Positions 50,255-50,639 of a DNA stretch of 50,639 nucleotides are shown piece by piece. The stretch spans positions 1 through 50,639 of the forward strand of contig WELB01000256.1 of assembly GCA_009602725.1 (NCBI GenBank), given 5' to 3'. The notes beneath the pieces were generated by a model, which ran no database searches, was not told the origin of the DNA, and was given only the letters and a program-made list of their open reading frames with translations. The stretch comes from Spirogloea muscicola. Taxonomy: Eukaryota; Streptophyta; Zygnematophyceae; Spirogloeales; Spirogloeaceae. Within the stretch, counting starts at the first letter, position 1. Each line of letters begins with the position of its first letter. Position numbers and translations under genes: made by a program.

Positions 50255-50639
50255 TAAACAGCTCTCCGGTTTACGGCAGTGGCTTTGAGAGGCCACCCCC
50301 AAAGGGACTTCCGTGTATAAGAAACAAATGTAGGCCAATTGGCCCAGTACAAAGGCAAGCACATCTAAAGATCTACATAACCTACAGCAGATTGACCCGC
50401 TCAATAACCACGGGTCAAACATAAAGGTCACTAATCGATGCATGAATACTAGATGCCAGAAACGGAGCCCTTCTGCCACCAACTAGAGCTCGCCCAGCTT
50501 TCTGGTGCAAGGCACTAGCCTGAGCACGCTGCAAACAGGCCGAAACTCGTCGTCGCAAGAGCGACAGATATGTAGCTGGCAAGCCCATCTCAGCCGGAAA
50601 CACATCTGCACGTCGAGTGTAGCCTAGATTGGCAATGTT
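50255..50639 (-). pseudogene. Family A retroelement 3' end, copy 4, runs off window
   Basis: Reverse complement of 32240-32575. It encodes the RT ORF end (FPAEMGLPATYLSLLRRRVS, ACLQRAQASALHQKAGRA, LVGG), with the frame altered before the LTRG-type ending, and the 3' UTR. This copy keeps the whole terminus: UTR, stem-loop variant GGCTTTGAGAGGCCACCCC at 50281-50299, and edge AACAGCTCTCC at about 50259. The 5' part lies beyond the window. Confidence 0.8.

Overview
This is nuclear DNA of a green plant-lineage alga. Every recognisable gene is interrupted by short GT-AG introns (about 80-500 bases), and the set is plant-type: an LPA1/REP27 photosystem II repair factor, a MET1-type DNA methyltransferase with two RFTS and two BAH domains, a VAL-type B3/CW repressor and a DUF538 protein. 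Moderate GC, compact spacing and GC-rich triplet runs at 5' ends suggest a chlorophyte, perhaps a trebouxiophyte; the class is inference.

Layout. 1-2187 (+): prohibitin, lacking only its extreme start. 2977-about 9860 (-): a VAL-like transcriptional repressor with GATA-like/PHD-L, B3 and CW zinc domains. About 10020-17030: no host gene, but a dense, mixed-orientation pile of 5'-truncated, frameshifted non-LTR-type retroelement 3' ends. 17088-20277 (+): LPA1/REP27. 20558-30955 (-): complete MET1/DNMT1-type maintenance methyltransferase, tail to tail with LPA1. 31140-33655: a second retroelement pile, including a 0.7 kb direct duplication that flanks two inserted remnants. 34458-38896 (-): complete SEC23 COPII coat subunit, divergent from a DUF538 gene (39433-40029, +). 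40830-41745: third repeat patch. 41882-44719 (+): renalase-like FAD oxidoreductase. 45244-46379 (-): secretory CPYC glutaredoxin. 47040-47408 (+): small cysteine-rich protein. 48588-50192 (-): SAM-dependent methyltransferase. 50255 to the window end: another retroelement 3' end, running off the edge.

Functional reading. There is no operon-like pathway; most genes are housekeeping (mitochondrial inner membrane, COPII traffic, thylakoid repair, redox). Two chromatin-silencing genes (VAL-like and MET1) lie about 11 kb apart in a retroelement-rich segment. The most unusual signal is a roughly 75-base module with a GGGCTG/CAGCCC stem-loop and a GGAAGAGC end. It recurs about 25 times on both strands, is shared by elements whose upstream sequences differ, and lies close upstream of the start codons of five of the ten genes.

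Splice sites were read by eye. For prohibitin, LPA1, SEC23, glutaredoxin and the methyltransferase all exons join with consistent phase. For VAL, MET1 and the FAD oxidoreductase most do, but some internal exon edges and the VAL start remain unresolved. Four isolated n bases (9856, 31955, 41845, 47118) probably mark assembly trouble.
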